NCBI RefSeq assembly: GCF_936270435.1
Contig: NZ_OW370567.1
Span: 1,127,973-1,191,972 of the forward strand
DNA length: 64,000 nt
Reading direction: 5' to 3'
Source of the DNA: Wolbachia endosymbiont of Oedothorax gibbosus
GTDB taxonomy: Bacteria > Pseudomonadota > Alphaproteobacteria > Rickettsiales > Anaplasmataceae
Shown piece after piece: positions 10,778-20,228 of this stretch. The position numbers were made by a program, and so were the translations under genes. Each line of letters starts with the position of its first letter. The first letter of the stretch is position 1. The notes beneath the pieces are model-generated. The model searched no databases. It was given only the letters and a program-made list of their open reading frames with translations, and was not told the DNA's origin.

Positions 10778-11086
10778 TCACCAACTAGACTTTGTAACTC
10801 CTGGAACTTGCCCAAAAGAACATAAATCACGCAAAACAATTCTACATAAACCAAACTTTCTATACACTCCTCTTGGTCTCCCAGTTAAAGCACACCTATT
10901 TCTAATCCTAACCTTAGAGGAATTTCTAGGCAACTTTTTAATTAACTTATTTTGAGCTGCAAACCTTTCACCAATAGATAAATCCTTATTATTTATTATA
11001 GATTTCAATTTTTCTCTTTTTTCTTTATATTGACCGCACAGCTTTATTCTGCGAAGATTTCTTTCTATCATAGATTTTTTTGCCAT
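10778..11086 (-). CDS. rpsN: 30S ribosomal protein S14 (zinc-free type)
   Basis: Small-subunit head protein. At 102 residues, with the C-terminal [21 protein letters not shown] motif, it is the long alphaproteobacterial form. The CxxC pairs of the zinc-ribbon form are absent. It lies between rplE and rpsH. Confidence 0.97.
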   Translation of the reverse strand: MAKKSMIERNLRRIKLCGQYKEKREKLKSIINNKDLSIGERFAAQNKLIKKLPRNSSKVRIRNRCALTGRPRGVYRKFGLCRIVLRDLCSFGQVPGVTKSSW

Positions 11087-11102
11087 ATATTTCTTCTCTC
11101 AA

Positions 11103-11636
11103 TTAATCAAAAAAAGGAAATTTAAGAGCCAGTAATAATTCCTTTGCTTCCTTATCACTAACTGCACTTGTTATAATATTAATATCCATACCTCTAATTT
11201 TACTTATTTTATCATAATCTATTTCTAAAAACGAGATATGTTCCTTTATACCAAAGGAAAAATTACCATTACCGTCAAATTGCTTCACACTAAATCCTCT
11301 AAAATCTTTTTCCCTTGGCAAAGCAATATATATCAATCTTTCTAAAAACTCATACATTTTATCTCTACGCAAAGTTACTTTGCAACCTACTGTAGCACCT
11401 TTTCTGATCTTGAAGCCAGAAATAGATTTTTTTGCAAAAGTTGATAAAGGCTTCTGTCCAGCAATCAAATATAGGCTATCAAGTGGTTCATTTATTGCTT
11501 TATTATCTGCAGCAGCATCTCCAACGCCCATATTGATACACACCTTGACAAGTTTAGGCACTTGCATTATATTGCCGTAATTAAACTTATCCTTTAAGGA
11601 CTTTACTATGCTATCTTTATACAATTCTTTAAACAT
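11103..11636 (-). CDS. rplE: 50S ribosomal protein L5
   Basis: 5S rRNA-binding protein that bridges to S13 and P-site tRNA. Recognised from [16 protein letters not shown], the [22 protein letters not shown] segment and the [10 protein letters not shown] motif. Length is 177 residues. It lies between rplX and rpsN, with a 6-bp gap to rplX. Confidence 0.97.
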   Translation of the reverse strand: MFKELYKDSIVKSLKDKFNYGNIMQVPKLVKVCINMGVGDAAADNKAINEPLDSLYLIAGQKPLSTFAKKSISGFKIRKGATVGCKVTLRRDKMYEFLERLIYIALPREKDFRGFSVKQFDGNGNFSFGIKEHISFLEIDYDKISKIRGMDINIITSAVSDKEAKELLLALKFPFFD

Positions 11637-11642
11637 ATCAAC

Positions 11643-11960
11643 CTAATCTATCACTTCTCCAGAAACTTTTGCAAAACGCACTTTTCTACCGTCTATAACC
11701 TTAAACCCCACTCTAGTTGGAGTTTTATATTTAGGGTCCAATGTCGCAACGTTGGATATATCAATAGCCAACTCTTTATTTAATATACCACCACTACTAC
11801 CAGCTTTTGGTTTAGTATGTCTCTTATGCACATTCACTCCAGAAACAATTATTTTCTTTTTAGCATCACGTGCTATAACTTTGATTACCTTACCAATTTT
11901 TCCCTTATCTTTACCAGTTAAAACTACAACGTCATCACCACTTTTTATTTTAGCACTCAT
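11643..11960 (-). CDS. rplX: 50S ribosomal protein L24
   Basis: Early assembly protein of the large subunit with a KOW motif ([18 protein letters not shown], residues 8-25). Also visible are [11 protein letters not shown] and the C-terminal [16 protein letters not shown]. The 105-residue length is normal. It shares 1 bp with the rplN stop, a coupling overlap. Confidence 0.97.
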   Translation of the reverse strand: MSAKIKSGDDVVVLTGKDKGKIGKVIKVIARDAKKKIIVSGVNVHKRHTKPKAGSSGGILNKELAIDISNVATLDPKYKTPTRVGFKVIDGRKVRFAKVSGEVID

Positions 11961-12319
11961 TATAAAACCTCAACAGCTAATGACATTATCTTCATAAAAG
12001 AACCAGATGATAACTTTTTTACCGGACCAAACACCCGAGTGCCAAGTGGTTCACCTTGATCGTTAATCAAAACCACAGCATTGCTAGAAAAACGAATAAC
12101 AGAACCATCAGATTTTCTAATAGGGCTTTTCACCCTCACCACAACTGCTCTATATACTTTTCCCTTCTCAACCTTCCCTCTTGGAGTAATAGATTTAGTA
12201 GATACAATAACTGTGTCACCTATAGATGCAGATTTTCTACCACCCAATAAACCAATACAAAGCACTGCACGCGCACCAGAATTATCAGCTACTTCCAACA
12301 ATGTATTTTTTTGAATCAT
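11960..12319 (-). CDS. rplN: 50S ribosomal protein L14
   Basis: Large-subunit protein that forms inter-subunit bridges with 16S rRNA. Begins [17 protein letters not shown] and contains the [17 protein letters not shown] and [15 protein letters not shown] motifs of the family. Length is 119 residues. Located between rpsQ and rplX as expected for the spc operon. Confidence 0.98.
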   Translation of the reverse strand: MIQKNTLLEVADNSGARAVLCIGLLGGRKSASIGDTVIVSTKSITPRGKVEKGKVYRAVVVRVKSPIRKSDGSVIRFSSNAVVLINDQGEPLGTRVFGPVKKLSSGSFMKIMSLAVEVL

Positions 12320-12332
12320 ATAAATATCCTAT

Positions 12333-12569
12333 TCAATGTGAGCTATTAACAACAACCCATTTTTTAGTAGTAGAAATAGGCTTGTGTTCTTGTATTAAAA
12401 CCTTGTCCCCTTCTTTACAACTATTATTCTCATCATGTGCTGTATACTTCTTGTATTTTTTTATAACCTTTTTATACAGCTCATCCTTATACACTTGTAA
12501 TACCGAAACCTTTACAGTCTTATCACTCTTAGCCTTAGTTACAGTACCACAAAAAACCTTTTTAGGCAT
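12333..12569 (-). CDS. rpsQ: 30S ribosomal protein S17
   Basis: Primary 16S rRNA-binding protein with an OB fold; GTVTKAKSDKTVKV and CKEGDKVLIQEHKPIS are diagnostic. I place the start at the ATG at 12,569 (MPKKVFCGTV), preceded by AAGGAGAGG. An upstream ATG at 12,593 would add eight lysine/glutamate-rich residues and extend the overlap into rpmC. With the chosen start the gene is 78 codons and still overlaps the rpmC end slightly. Confidence 0.94.
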   Translation of the reverse strand: MPKKVFCGTVTKAKSDKTVKVSVLQVYKDELYKKVIKKYKKYTAHDENNSCKEGDKVLIQEHKPISTTKKWVVVNSSH

Positions 12570-12765
12570 TCTTTTCCTCTCCTTTTCTTTCATTTAATGC
12601 AGTTAGAATACGAGCTATGCTCTTTTTTATCAAACCAAAACGCGAAATATTGTTGCACTGCCCTAATTTTTTTTGAAAAACCAAATTAACAAACTCCTTT
12701 CTCAAATTGACGAGAATCTCATGTAATTCCTGCGAAGATCTTGACCTAATATCAGCTATATCCAT
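12562..12765 (-). CDS. rpmC: 50S ribosomal protein L29
   Basis: Small large-subunit protein at the exit tunnel, part of the trigger factor docking site with L23. The 67 residues form two helices with DIRSRSSQELHEILVNLRKEFVNL, the usual L29 start pattern. Located between rplP and rpsQ in the standard order, with its 3' end overlapping rpsQ. Confidence 0.95.
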   Translation of the reverse strand: MDIADIRSRSSQELHEILVNLRKEFVNLVFQKKLGQCNNISRFGLIKKSIARILTALNERKGEEKNA

Positions 12766-12776
12766 TGCAACTCCAT

Positions 12777-13190
12777 TTAATTATGATTAGATACAAATTT
12801 ACACTTCATAGGAAGCTTAGCGGTTGCCTTTTCAAGCGCCAATCTTGCTAAATGCATGGGAACATCACTGCTAATTTCAAACAACATTCTACCGGGCTTA
12901 GCTTTAAACACCCAAAATTCAACACTACCTTTTCCCTTACCCATACGTACATCTGCCGGCTTTTTACTAACAGGGGTATCAGGAAAAATTCTTATCCACA
13001 CTTTACCAGAGCGTTTTAATGTTCTAGATATTACACGCCTTGCGGTTTCAATATGTTTGGATTGAATCCTACCTGCTTCTACAGCTTTTAAGCCATAATC
13101 CCCAAAAGATAATGTGCTACCACCCTTCGTATTACCCTTAATTCGTCCTTTAAATACTTTTTTATATTTACTTTTTTTGGGAACAAACAT
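12777..13190 (-). CDS. rplP: 50S ribosomal protein L16
   Basis: Large-subunit protein near the A site. Recognised from [19 protein letters not shown], the [21 protein letters not shown] segment and [17 protein letters not shown]. Length is 137 residues. It follows rpsC after 14 bp. Confidence 0.98.
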   Translation of the reverse strand: MFVPKKSKYKKVFKGRIKGNTKGGSTLSFGDYGLKAVEAGRIQSKHIETARRVISRTLKRSGKVWIRIFPDTPVSKKPADVRMGKGKGSVEFWVFKAKPGRMLFEISSDVPMHLARLALEKATAKLPMKCKFVSNHN

Positions 13191-13204
13191 TTCAATATAC
13201 CTAA

Positions 13205-13819
13205 TTAGTTACCAATATAAACCCAGACCTTAACTCCTATGATGCCATATATAGTTTTTGCTTCACAAAAAGCATAATCTATATTAGCACGTAAAGTGTG
13301 TAAAGGCAAACGACCTTCTTTATACCATTCAGTACGAGCTATCTCAGCTCCGCCAAGGCGCCCAGAACAACTTACTTTAATACCTCTAGCACCCATCCTC
13401 AAACAACTTTGAATAGCTTTTTTCATCGCTCTTCTAAATGAAACCCTTTTTTCTAACTGTTGTGCAATGCTGCTTGATATTAAAACTGCATCTATTTCAG
13501 ACCTTTTAACCCCTACTACATTCACTTCCACATTATTTTTTACTTTTTCAGCTATTTTTTGCTTCATCTTCTCAATATCTGAGCCTTTCTTACCTATTAT
13601 CACTCCAGGTCTAGAAGAATGTATTATTACAGACACCAAATCGATCGTACGCTCTATAATTACTTTAGAAACACCAGCATGCTTAAAAGATTCATTTATA
13701 TAACTGCGAATAGATAAATCTTGATGCAACCCTTGTTTATAACCCTTCTCAGCATACCAAACAGATGACCAAGTATTAATTATTTTTAACCTAAATCCTT
13801 TAGGATTAACGTTTCCCAT
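13205..13819 (-). CDS. rpsC: 30S ribosomal protein S3
   Basis: mRNA entry channel protein with an N-terminal type II KH domain ([16 protein letters not shown] near residue 75) and a C-terminal domain containing [20 protein letters not shown]. It starts [12 protein letters not shown]. At 204 residues it lacks the extended basic tail found in some free-living relatives. Confidence 0.98.
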   Translation of the reverse strand: MGNVNPKGFRLKIINTWSSVWYAEKGYKQGLHQDLSIRSYINESFKHAGVSKVIIERTIDLVSVIIHSSRPGVIIGKKGSDIEKMKQKIAEKVKNNVEVNVVGVKRSEIDAVLISSSIAQQLEKRVSFRRAMKKAIQSCLRMGARGIKVSCSGRLGGAEIARTEWYKEGRLPLHTLRANIDYAFCEAKTIYGIIGVKVWVYIGN

Positions 13820-13858
13820 ACTTTTGCACTTTCCTTATTAATTTTCTATTTTTATGAA

Positions 13859-14206
13859 TCATATAATTTCCCCCAATTTTACAGTTATATTACTATAACG
13901 TTTACTAACTCTATTAGCTCTACCCATAGCTTTTGGACATACCCTACGCAAAGTAAGAGACTTACCTATTAAAATTTCTTTTATATATAAATTATCGATA
14001 TCCAATCCATAATTTTGAGCATTAGCAATCGCAGAATTTAATACCTTCCTTATAAGACCCGCAGCTTTCTTTTCACAAAATCTTAATTGCACGGTGGCAA
14101 AAGAAACTTTTTTATTACGTACTAAACCAGCAACCAAATTCAACTTACGAGGAGTTGATTTTAAAACCCTAGAACCAGCTTTAACTATTACATCTCTGTT
14201 TTTCAT
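13859..14206 (-). CDS. rplV: 50S ribosomal protein L22
   Basis: Large-subunit protein lining the exit tunnel. Recognised from [18 protein letters not shown] and the tunnel hairpin region [23 protein letters not shown]. The 115 residues match the family. It lies between rpsS and rpsC, with a slightly longer 39-bp gap before rpsC. Confidence 0.96.
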   Translation of the reverse strand: MKNRDVIVKAGSRVLKSTPRKLNLVAGLVRNKKVSFATVQLRFCEKKAAGLIRKVLNSAIANAQNYGLDIDNLYIKEILIGKSLTLRRVCPKAMGRANRVSKRYSNITVKLGEII

Positions 14207-14211
14207 ATCAA

Positions 14212-14496
14212 TTACCTTCTTGTCGCCTTTTTATCACCACTATGCCCAGTAAATTTACGAGTGGGCGAAAATTCACCAAACTTATGACCTATCATATTCT
14301 GATCATTAACATTAACGGGAATGTAATCCTTACCATTATAAACAGCAAACTTTAAACCCAAACAATTAGGAAGAATTACAGAAGCCCTGGAATGAAATTT
14401 TATAGGCATGTTAACAAACCCCTTGTTTAAAGCATTATTCACCGACTTTAATATAGAAGGATGACAAAAAGGAGGCTTCCACGCAGATCTACTCAT
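14212..14496 (-). CDS. rpsS: 30S ribosomal protein S19
   Basis: Small-subunit head protein that partners S13. Begins [11 protein letters not shown] and contains [23 protein letters not shown] and [20 protein letters not shown]. At 94 residues it is normal. It follows rplB after 3 bp. Confidence 0.98.
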   Translation of the reverse strand: MSRSAWKPPFCHPSILKSVNNALNKGFVNMPIKFHSRASVILPNCLGLKFAVYNGKDYIPVNVNDQNMIGHKFGEFSPTRKFTGHSGDKKATRR

Positions 14497-14499
14497 AAA

Positions 14500-15324
14500 T
14501 TATCCTTTTAATTGTTTTATATATTTGTTACTAGCTTTATTTTTCTTTCTAGTTTTCTTTCCTTTTGTTGCAACACCCCAAGGAGTAACAGGATGACGAC
14601 CACCAGAGGTTTTTCCTTCCCCGCCTCCATGAGGATGGTCAACTGGATTCATCGCAACCCCACGCACAGTAGGTCTAATTCCAAGCCACCTACTTCTCCC
14701 AGCTTTACCCAGCTTTCTATTCTTATGATCAGGATTAGATACTACACCAATAGTAGCCTTGCAAGAAGATAAAATCAACCTAATTTGACCAGACCTAAGT
14801 CGCAATAAAACATATTGGCCATCACGACCAACGATTTGTGCATAACAACCAGCAGCTCTAGCAATCGCAGCACCATTACCTGGCTTCAGCTCAACATTAT
14901 GAACGAAAGAACCAACAGGTATATACTTAAGTAGCAAACAATTACCTGGCAAAATATCAGCATCATTTCCAGCTGTAACAACATCGCCAGGCTTCATACC
15001 TTGAGGAGCTAATATATAAGACTTAATATCATCTTCCTTATATGATATTAACGCTAAAAACCCACTTCTATTTGGATCATACTCTATTTTTTCAACTATA
15101 CCCTGACCACTTCTATTACGCTTAAAATCTATCACTCTATATTTCTTTTTGTGACCACCACCCCTATGATAAGTTGTAATTCTACCATAATTATTTCTTC
15201 CACCACTGGACTTCTTACCACATGTAAGAGATTTTTCTGGCTTATCTTTTGATAAACCAACTTTACTTACTAACACAGTCCCACGAGAAGACGGAGTAAC
15301 AGGATTAAAAAACTTCATACCCAT
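14500..15324 (-). CDS. rplB: 50S ribosomal protein L2
   Basis: Peptidyl-transferase-centre assembly protein. Family motifs include [35 protein letters not shown] and the C-terminal [24 protein letters not shown] with its conserved histidine. I place the start at the ATG at 15,324 rather than an in-frame GTG at 15,333 that would overlap the end of rplW; a third candidate, MKFFNP, begins at 15,318. The start is therefore uncertain by a few codons. Confidence 0.97.
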   Translation of the reverse strand: MGMKFFNPVTPSSRGTVLVSKVGLSKDKPEKSLTCGKKSSGGRNNYGRITTYHRGGGHKKKYRVIDFKRNRSGQGIVEKIEYDPNRSGFLALISYKEDDIKSYILAPQGMKPGDVVTAGNDADILPGNCLLLKYIPVGSFVHNVELKPGNGAAIARAAGCYAQIVGRDGQYVLLRLRSGQIRLILSSCKATIGVVSNPDHKNRKLGKAGRSRWLGIRPTVRGVAMNPVDHPHGGGEGKTSGGRHPVTPWGVATKGKKTRKKNKASNKYIKQLKG

Positions 15325-15325
15325 A

Positions 15326-15613
15326 TTAAACACTCATTATATCTAATTTTTGACCATCTATCAAAGAAAAATAAACTTTCTTTCTCTGTTTTTCACAACC
15401 AATCACACCTCTGAAACGCCTATATTTAGGCTTAATACTAACAACATTTATAGAAGAAATTTTAACATCAAATAGAGACTCTATTGCCAACTTTATTTGA
15501 CGCTTATTTACATTTACAAAAACATACAAAGAATATTTATTAAACTTCTCCCTCAAAAAAGAGGCCTTTTCTGTAATTATAGGAGATTTTATTATACTAT
15601 TATATTTAATCAT
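15326..15613 (-). CDS. rplW: 50S ribosomal protein L23
   Basis: Exit-tunnel protein that anchors trigger factor and SRP. It shows the [39 protein letters not shown] pattern split across its N-terminal half and [12 protein letters not shown] afterwards. Length 95 residues. It overlaps rplD by 4 bp, so the two are translationally coupled. Confidence 0.96.
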   Translation of the reverse strand: MIKYNSIIKSPIITEKASFLREKFNKYSLYVFVNVNKRQIKLAIESLFDVKISSINVVSIKPKYRRFRGVIGCEKQRKKVYFSLIDGQKLDIMSV

Positions 15614-16224
15614 AACAATCTACCTTCAAGATGCTTTAAAGTATCTTTTGTTAACATCACACATTCGTGATTCAATATATCGAAGACATTTAACCCAATA
15701 GGTTTGATTAAATCTACATAATGCAAATTTCTAACAGCACGCAACAAATTATCTTCATAATCACCAACTATCAAAAAGGAAGAAAATTTAAAATTTTTAA
15801 TACATTCACACATTTCAGATGTTTTCTTCACATCAATATTTAAATTATCCAGAATAATTACTTGATTGTTTAAATACTTTAGAGATAAAGCAATTTTTAA
15901 ACCAAATTTGCGTACCTTCTTATTAAGAGAATAAGTATGACTCCTCACAACAGGGCCAAAAATAATCCCACCACCTCTAAATTGAGGAGATCGCAAGCTC
16001 CCTTGTCTTGCCCTACCGGTACGTTTTTGACCATAAGGTTTAGCTGTTGTACCAGAAACATCACTGATACCTTTTGTTTTATGAGTACCAGCTCTTCTCT
16101 TCGCTAATTGCCATCTCACTATATCATGCAAAATACTCAATTTTTGCTTAGCAGAAAATATCAAAGGATTGAGCTGAGCAGTACCTACATTATTATTAGA
16201 TAGATTAACTAAATTACATTCCAT
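15610..16224 (-). CDS. rplD: 50S ribosomal protein L4
   Basis: Exit-tunnel constriction protein; in Escherichia coli it autoregulates the S10 operon. Here AGTHKTKGISDVSGTTAKPYGQKRTGRARQGS marks the extended tunnel loop near residues 45-77, followed by RGGGIIFGPVVRSHTYSLNKKVR. Length is 204 residues. No S10 leader hairpin was identified upstream of tuf or rpsJ, so autoregulation is not supported by the sequence. Confidence 0.96.
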   Translation of the reverse strand: MECNLVNLSNNNVGTAQLNPLIFSAKQKLSILHDIVRWQLAKRRAGTHKTKGISDVSGTTAKPYGQKRTGRARQGSLRSPQFRGGGIIFGPVVRSHTYSLNKKVRKFGLKIALSLKYLNNQVIILDNLNIDVKKTSEMCECIKNFKFSSFLIVGDYEDNLLRAVRNLHYVDLIKPIGLNVFDILNHECVMLTKDTLKHLEGRLL

Positions 16225-16226
16225 AA

Positions 16227-16949
16227 CTAACTCACCAAATTACTAGCATCATCATTTGCATCTAACAGCAGACCCACCGGAAAAGGAACATCTTTATGTA
16301 AAGATTTTTTAACTGCATCTCTTACAAAAACACAAGAATTTTTAAATCCAGGAACATTGTTACCCTTCACAGCAATTATACTATTTTCATGATCAATGGA
16401 TAATATCTTCATATTTTGCGCAGTTATCCTGCTGTTACCTAAATGACCAGCCATTTTCTTTCCTTTGAATACTCTACCAGGATCCTGACATTGACCAGTA
16501 GAACCTTGTGATCTGTGAGCAATAGAAACACCATGAGATGCCCTAAGCCCACTGAAGTTATGCCGCTTCATCACACCAGCAAATCCTTTGCCTATAGAAT
16601 AACCTGTAATATCAAGATATTGACCAACCACAAAATGATTGATTCCCACTTTTTTACCACATTCTATTCCCGACAAGTCATTTAATCTACTTTCATATAA
16701 CTTACATTTATTATTTATACCTTTTTTCTTTAAATATTCCAACTGAGGTTTTGCTATATTTTTAAAATCTCCTGTGCCTAAAATGACTGAATTATAGCCA
16801 CATTTATCTTGTCCTTTTATATCAACAATATAAGTTTCGCTGAGATGTAATAAAGTTACAGCCACGCGACCATTATTAGAGTATATAGCAGTATGACCAA
16901 TATTTGTCATTAATAAACCAATTCTCCTCAGCGAATTTATTCTCTTCAT
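16227..16949 (-). CDS. rplC: 50S ribosomal protein L3
   Basis: Large-subunit protein reaching the peptidyl-transferase centre. Family landmarks are GLLMTNIGHTAIY at the start, GKGFAGVMKRHNFSGLRASHGVSIAHRSQGSTGQ in the middle and GRVFKGKKMAGHLGNSRIT. The 240 residues are slightly longer than in Escherichia coli. It lies between rpsJ and rplD. Confidence 0.97.
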   Translation of the reverse strand: MKRINSLRRIGLLMTNIGHTAIYSNNGRVAVTLLHLSETYIVDIKGQDKCGYNSVILGTGDFKNIAKPQLEYLKKKGINNKCKLYESRLNDLSGIECGKKVGINHFVVGQYLDITGYSIGKGFAGVMKRHNFSGLRASHGVSIAHRSQGSTGQCQDPGRVFKGKKMAGHLGNSRITAQNMKILSIDHENSIIAVKGNNVPGFKNSCVFVRDAVKKSLHKDVPFPVGLLLDANDDASNLVS

Positions 16950-16958
16950 TTCCTTCTC

Positions 16959-17279
16959 CTAAACCTTAACTTCCTTGACTTTTAAATCCACTTCTACGCC
17001 AGCAGAAAAGGATAAACCCGTAAGCATCTGCATCATAGTAGGAGTAAGATCATGTAAAACAATCAAACGCCTAGAAGTTCTCATTTCAAACTGTTCACGA
17101 GATTTTTTATCAACGTGAGGAGATCTATTAACAATAAATTTAGAATCTTTTCTTGGCAACGCAATCGGACCAGATAATTTTGCACTGGACCGCTTTAATT
17201 CATCAACAAATTTTCGAACACACTCCTCCAATAAAGAACAATCGAAAGCCTTAATGTTAATATATATATCTTGCTTCAT
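16959..17279 (-). CDS. rpsJ: 30S ribosomal protein S10
   Basis: Small-subunit head protein and NusE transcription factor. IKAFDCSLLEECV at the start and the GPIALPRKDSKFIVNRSPHVDKKSREQFEMRTSRRLI stretch are diagnostic. The ATG at 17,279 gives the usual 106-residue protein; an upstream GTG at 17,297 overlaps the tuf stop and adds six residues that do not belong to the conserved family N-terminus. Placed immediately after tuf. Confidence 0.97.
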   Translation of the reverse strand: MKQDIYINIKAFDCSLLEECVRKFVDELKRSSAKLSGPIALPRKDSKFIVNRSPHVDKKSREQFEMRTSRRLIVLHDLTPTMMQMLTGLSFSAGVEVDLKVKEVKV

Positions 17280-17293
17280 CTTAGTTACTACAC

Positions 17294-18466
17294 TCACTCC
17301 AAAATTTCAGAAACAACACCAGAACCAACAGTTCTACCGCCTTCTCTTATCGCAAAACGCAATCCCTTATCCATTGCTATCGGTACTTGCAATTCTACTT
17401 CTACACTCACATTATCTCCTGGCATTACCATCTCCTTCCCATCTAGCAATTTTATGCTCCCAGTTACATCCGTCGTCCTTAAATAAAACTGTGGCTGGTA
17501 ATTCGCAAAAAATGGTGTATGCCTTCCTCCTTCTTCTTTCTTTAATATATAAACCTCCGCCTTAAACTTTCTATGTGGCGTTATCGTCCCAGGTTTTGCT
17601 AATACTTGCCCTCTCTCCACTTCTTCTCTTTTTGTTCCTCTCAGCAATATTCCTACATTTAGTCCTGCACTCCCCTTATCCAGCAACTTCTTAAACATTT
17701 CTACACCTGTGCATATCGTCTTTTGCGTCGCTTTCAGACCTATTATTTCTATCTCTTCTCCCGTCTTTATCTCCCCCTTTTCTATTCTTCCTGTTACCAC
17801 CGTTCCTCGCCCCGATATCGAAAATACATCCTCGATTGGCAATAAAAATGGTAAATCCACAGGCCTTGGTGGAACCGCCACATATTCATCTAACTTTTCC
17901 ATCAATTTGTCTATTGATTTCTTTCCATATTCACTGCTGTCATCCTCCAGCGCCTTGAGTGCTGAACCAACTATCACAGGCACTTCATCCCCTGGAAATC
18001 CGTATTTATTTAGCAATTCCCTCACTTCCATTTCTACCAAATCTATCATATCAGCATCAGCAACATCAGCTTTATTTATATACACCACGATATATCCAAC
18101 ACCCACCTGCTTCGCCAGCAATATATGCTCTCTCGTTTGTGGCATTGGCCCATCAACCCCTGACACTACCAATATCGCTGCATCCATCTGTGCTGCACCT
18201 ACTATCATGTTCTTTACATAGTCAGCGTGTCCAGGACAATCAACGTGTGCATAATGCCTTTTTTCCGTCTGATACTCAACATGCGCTGTTGCTATCGTTA
18301 TCCCCCTCTTCCTTTCTTCTGGTGCCTTATCTATCTGATCATACGCTACAAAATTCCCATAATGCTTCGTTATCGCCGCTGTTAACGTTGTCTTCCCATG
18401 ATCCACATGTCCTATTGTTCCCACATTTACATGCGGCTTTCCAAATGCTTCCACTACTGCTGTCAT
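17294..18466 (-). CDS. tuf: Elongation factor Tu
   Basis: GTPase that delivers aminoacyl-tRNA to the ribosome. The 390 residues carry G1 GHVDHGKTT (19-27), the G2 region [13 protein letters not shown]3 [10 protein letters not shown]4 as a variant NKAD ([12 protein letters not shown]), and domains II and III ending [14 protein letters not shown]. It heads the S10 cluster and follows tRNA-Tyr and tRNA-Gly, whereas fusA, rpsG and rpsL are not adjacent. The coding strand looks less AT-rich than the neighbouring ribosomal genes. Many Rickettsiales carry a second tuf elsewhere. Confidence 0.98.
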   Translation of the reverse strand: MTAVVEAFGKPHVNVGTIGHVDHGKTTLTAAITKHYGNFVAYDQIDKAPEERKRGITIATAHVEYQTEKRHYAHVDCPGHADYVKNMIVGAAQMDAAILVVSGVDGPMPQTREHILLAKQVGVGYIVVYINKADVADADMIDLVEMEVRELLNKYGFPGDEVPVIVGSALKALEDDSSEYGKKSIDKLMEKLDEYVAVPPRPVDLPFLLPIEDVFSISGRGTVVTGRIEKGEIKTGEEIEIIGLKATQKTICTGVEMFKKLLDKGSAGLNVGILLRGTKREEVERGQVLAKPGTITPHRKFKAEVYILKKEEGGRHTPFFANYQPQFYLRTTDVTGSIKLLDGKEMVMPGDNVSVEVELQVPIAMDKGLRFAIREGGRTVGSGVVSEILE

Positions 18467-18543
18467 AATTTAAACTTTTCTACCTAAAATACAAATACAT
18501 CAATAAATAATATGTTGATTTTATAAAAATACAACAAAAAAAG

Positions 18544-18614
18544 AGCGGATAGTGGGAATCGAACCCACGTCACTAGCTTGGAAGGCTAGAGCTCTACCAT
18601 TGAGCTATACCCGC
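18544..18614 (-). tRNA. tRNA-Gly (anticodon TCC)
   Basis: The reverse strand folds as a 71-nt cloverleaf. The acceptor pairs GCGGGTA with TATCCGC, the anticodon stem is CTAGC/GCTAG around loop CTTCCAA, and the T arm contains GTTCGATTC. Loop position 34-36 reads TCC, so the tRNA decodes GGA/GGG and probably all glycine codons by wobble. CCA is not encoded. It lies 77 bp upstream of tuf. Confidence 0.95.
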
Positions 18615-18618
18615 ACAA

Positions 18619-18701
18619 TGGAGGAGGTAGGATTCGAACCTACGTACGCTCACGCGGACAGATTTACAGTCTGTTACCTTTAACCACTCGGTCACTCCTC
18701 C
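18619..18701 (-). tRNA. tRNA-Tyr (anticodon GTA)
   Basis: An 83-nt class II tRNA on the reverse strand with acceptor GGAGGAG/CTCCTCC, anticodon stem ACAGA/TCTGT around loop CTGTAAA (GTA), a long variable arm (CGCGTGAGCG region) and T-loop GTTCGAATC. It lies 4 bp from tRNA-Gly. A tRNA-Tyr/tRNA-Gly/tuf arrangement also exists in many other bacteria, where a tRNA-Thr usually follows; that one is missing here. Confidence 0.96.
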
Positions 18702-18815
18702 ACAAAAATTTGTTAAGAGAACGCTATTTTAGTACCTTAACTCAAGCTTTTATTGTATTTAATACTAAACGCCTAAAATTAAAAAATCAAGCAATAAAAC
18801 CTACCCTGATTAAAA

Positions 18816-20015
18816 TCATGCAGATTTCATTTTATACAACACAATATTGTCAATAAAACGTCTAAATAAATAATGCGAATCATGCGTACCTGGCGCTTCT
18901 TCTGGATGATATTGCACAGAAAAGACTGAGTAATCCTTCATCATTATTCCCTCCACACTATTATCAAATAGAGAAATGTGAGTAATTTCAACATTACTTG
19001 GGAGAGAAGCTGAATCAACAACGAAACCATGATTTTGGCTAGTGATCTCAACTTTTCCACTAATTACATCATAAACTGGATGATTACTCCCTCGGTGACC
19101 AATATCCATCTTGATGGTCTTTGCTCCCAAAGTAATCGCAAGTAATTGATGACCCATGCATATGCCAAAAATTGGTATTTTAGATTTTATAATAATGTCT
19201 ATTTCTGAAACTACACTTTCTCCTATTTCTTGCGGATCACCAGGACCATTTGAAAGCACTATACCATCTGGATTCATACTCAACACTTTTTGAGCAAAAC
19301 CTGTGCTTGGTTTGATTAATTCAACTGTACAACCAAGTTCTATTAAGCGTGAAACTATACTGATTTTTACGCCAAAATCAACGATTACAACCCTATATTT
19401 TGCATTAAGGTCAATAGCTCTATCTGGTATCATTCCAGTGCTTGACACTGGAATCCACATATTTTTTGCTGGATCCGAGTAGTCAGCTACTTGGATGACA
19501 AAGTGCTCCGCTAGTCTATTATTTTCAAAACTGTTATTTAAGCTAACTTTACTGGTTATTTCTATCCCATTTACAGATTTGTATTCCTTCAATTTGTCCA
19601 ACGCATGCGCCTTACTCGATGAGCATATCATTCCATTTTGAGACCCATGTTTTCTCAAATGTCTCGTCAAAGCTCTAGTATCAACTCCTGATATCCCAAC
19701 CACGTTATTTTTCTCTAACCAATCATTTAAACTAGTATATGAAGAAGGGTGTGACTCAGGCGAAAGCTCCCGTACAACCATACCACTTGCAAAAATTTTC
19801 TTTCCTTCATTATCCTTATGGTTTATTCCAACGTTACCAATATGAGGAAAAGTGAACGTTATAATTTGATCAGCAAAAGAAGGATCAGTTATAGTATGCT
19901 GATAACCGGTCATACCAGTGGTAAAACAGACCTCACCTATACACTTGCCTTTTTTACCTACTGATTTTCCCCAAAAGCACTTGCCATCTTTTAAAACTAA
20001 AACCGCATTCTGCAC
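18816..20015 (-). CDS. carA: Carbamoyl-phosphate synthase small subunit with in-frame palindromic insert
   Basis: Glutaminase subunit that passes ammonia to CarB for pyrimidine and arginine synthesis. The N-terminal CarA domain (FTTGMTGYQHTITDPSFADQ) is followed by a class I glutamine amidotransferase with the nucleophile in GICMGHQ (Cys286) and HPEE (His370, Glu372). Between the two domains, residues about 186-199 (MWIPVSSTGMIPDR) are encoded by DNA matching the dispersed palindromic repeats found between genes in this window (19,427-19,460). The reading frame is intact and the catalytic residues are present, so the enzyme is probably functional. pyrC lies nearby. Confidence 0.96.
   Translation of the reverse strand: MQNAVLVLKDGKCFWGKSVGKKGKCIGEVCFTTGMTGYQHTITDPSFADQIITFTFPHIGNVGINHKDNEGKKIFASGMVVRELSPESHPSSYTSLNDWLEKNNVVGISGVDTRALTRHLRKHGSQNGMICSSSKAHALDKLKEYKSVNGIEITSKVSLNNSFENNRLAEHFVIQVADYSDPAKNMWIPVSSTGMIPDRAIDLNAKYRVVIVDFGVKISIVSRLIELGCTVELIKPSTGFAQKVLSMNPDGIVLSNGPGDPQEIGESVVSEIDIIIKSKIPIFGICMGHQLLAITLGAKTIKMDIGHRGSNHPVYDVISGKVEITSQNHGFVVDSASLPSNVEITHISLFDNSVEGIMMKDYSVFSVQYHPEEAPGTHDSHYLFRRFIDNIVLYKMKSA
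19427..19460. repeat. Palindromic repeat element inside carA
   Basis: The plus strand reads ATTCCAGTG, then the 5-base loop CTTGA, then CACTGGAAT: a perfect 9-bp inverted repeat. The same core occurs between genes at 27,443 and, with variants, at 40,906 and 54,775. Here it is read in frame by carA in the linker between the CarA N-domain and the amidotransferase domain. This matches the protein-coding palindromic elements described in Rickettsia and Wolbachia. Confidence 0.85.
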
Positions 20016-20228
20016 TTAACTCTCTCTTTAACTCATTTAAAGTATTATATAAGAATTTTAAATCACAAGTAAGCAAATACTAAAGTTTTCTTTAATTTAT
20101 ATAATTAAAAAAATTCAAAATTATAAATAGCTTTCCTTTTTTATTATTTAGCCAACATTATAGCAAGTTTAACTTGTGTAAATAGGCAATAGCTGTTATA
20201 GTTCATGTCTCATGTTAGGTAAATCTAC

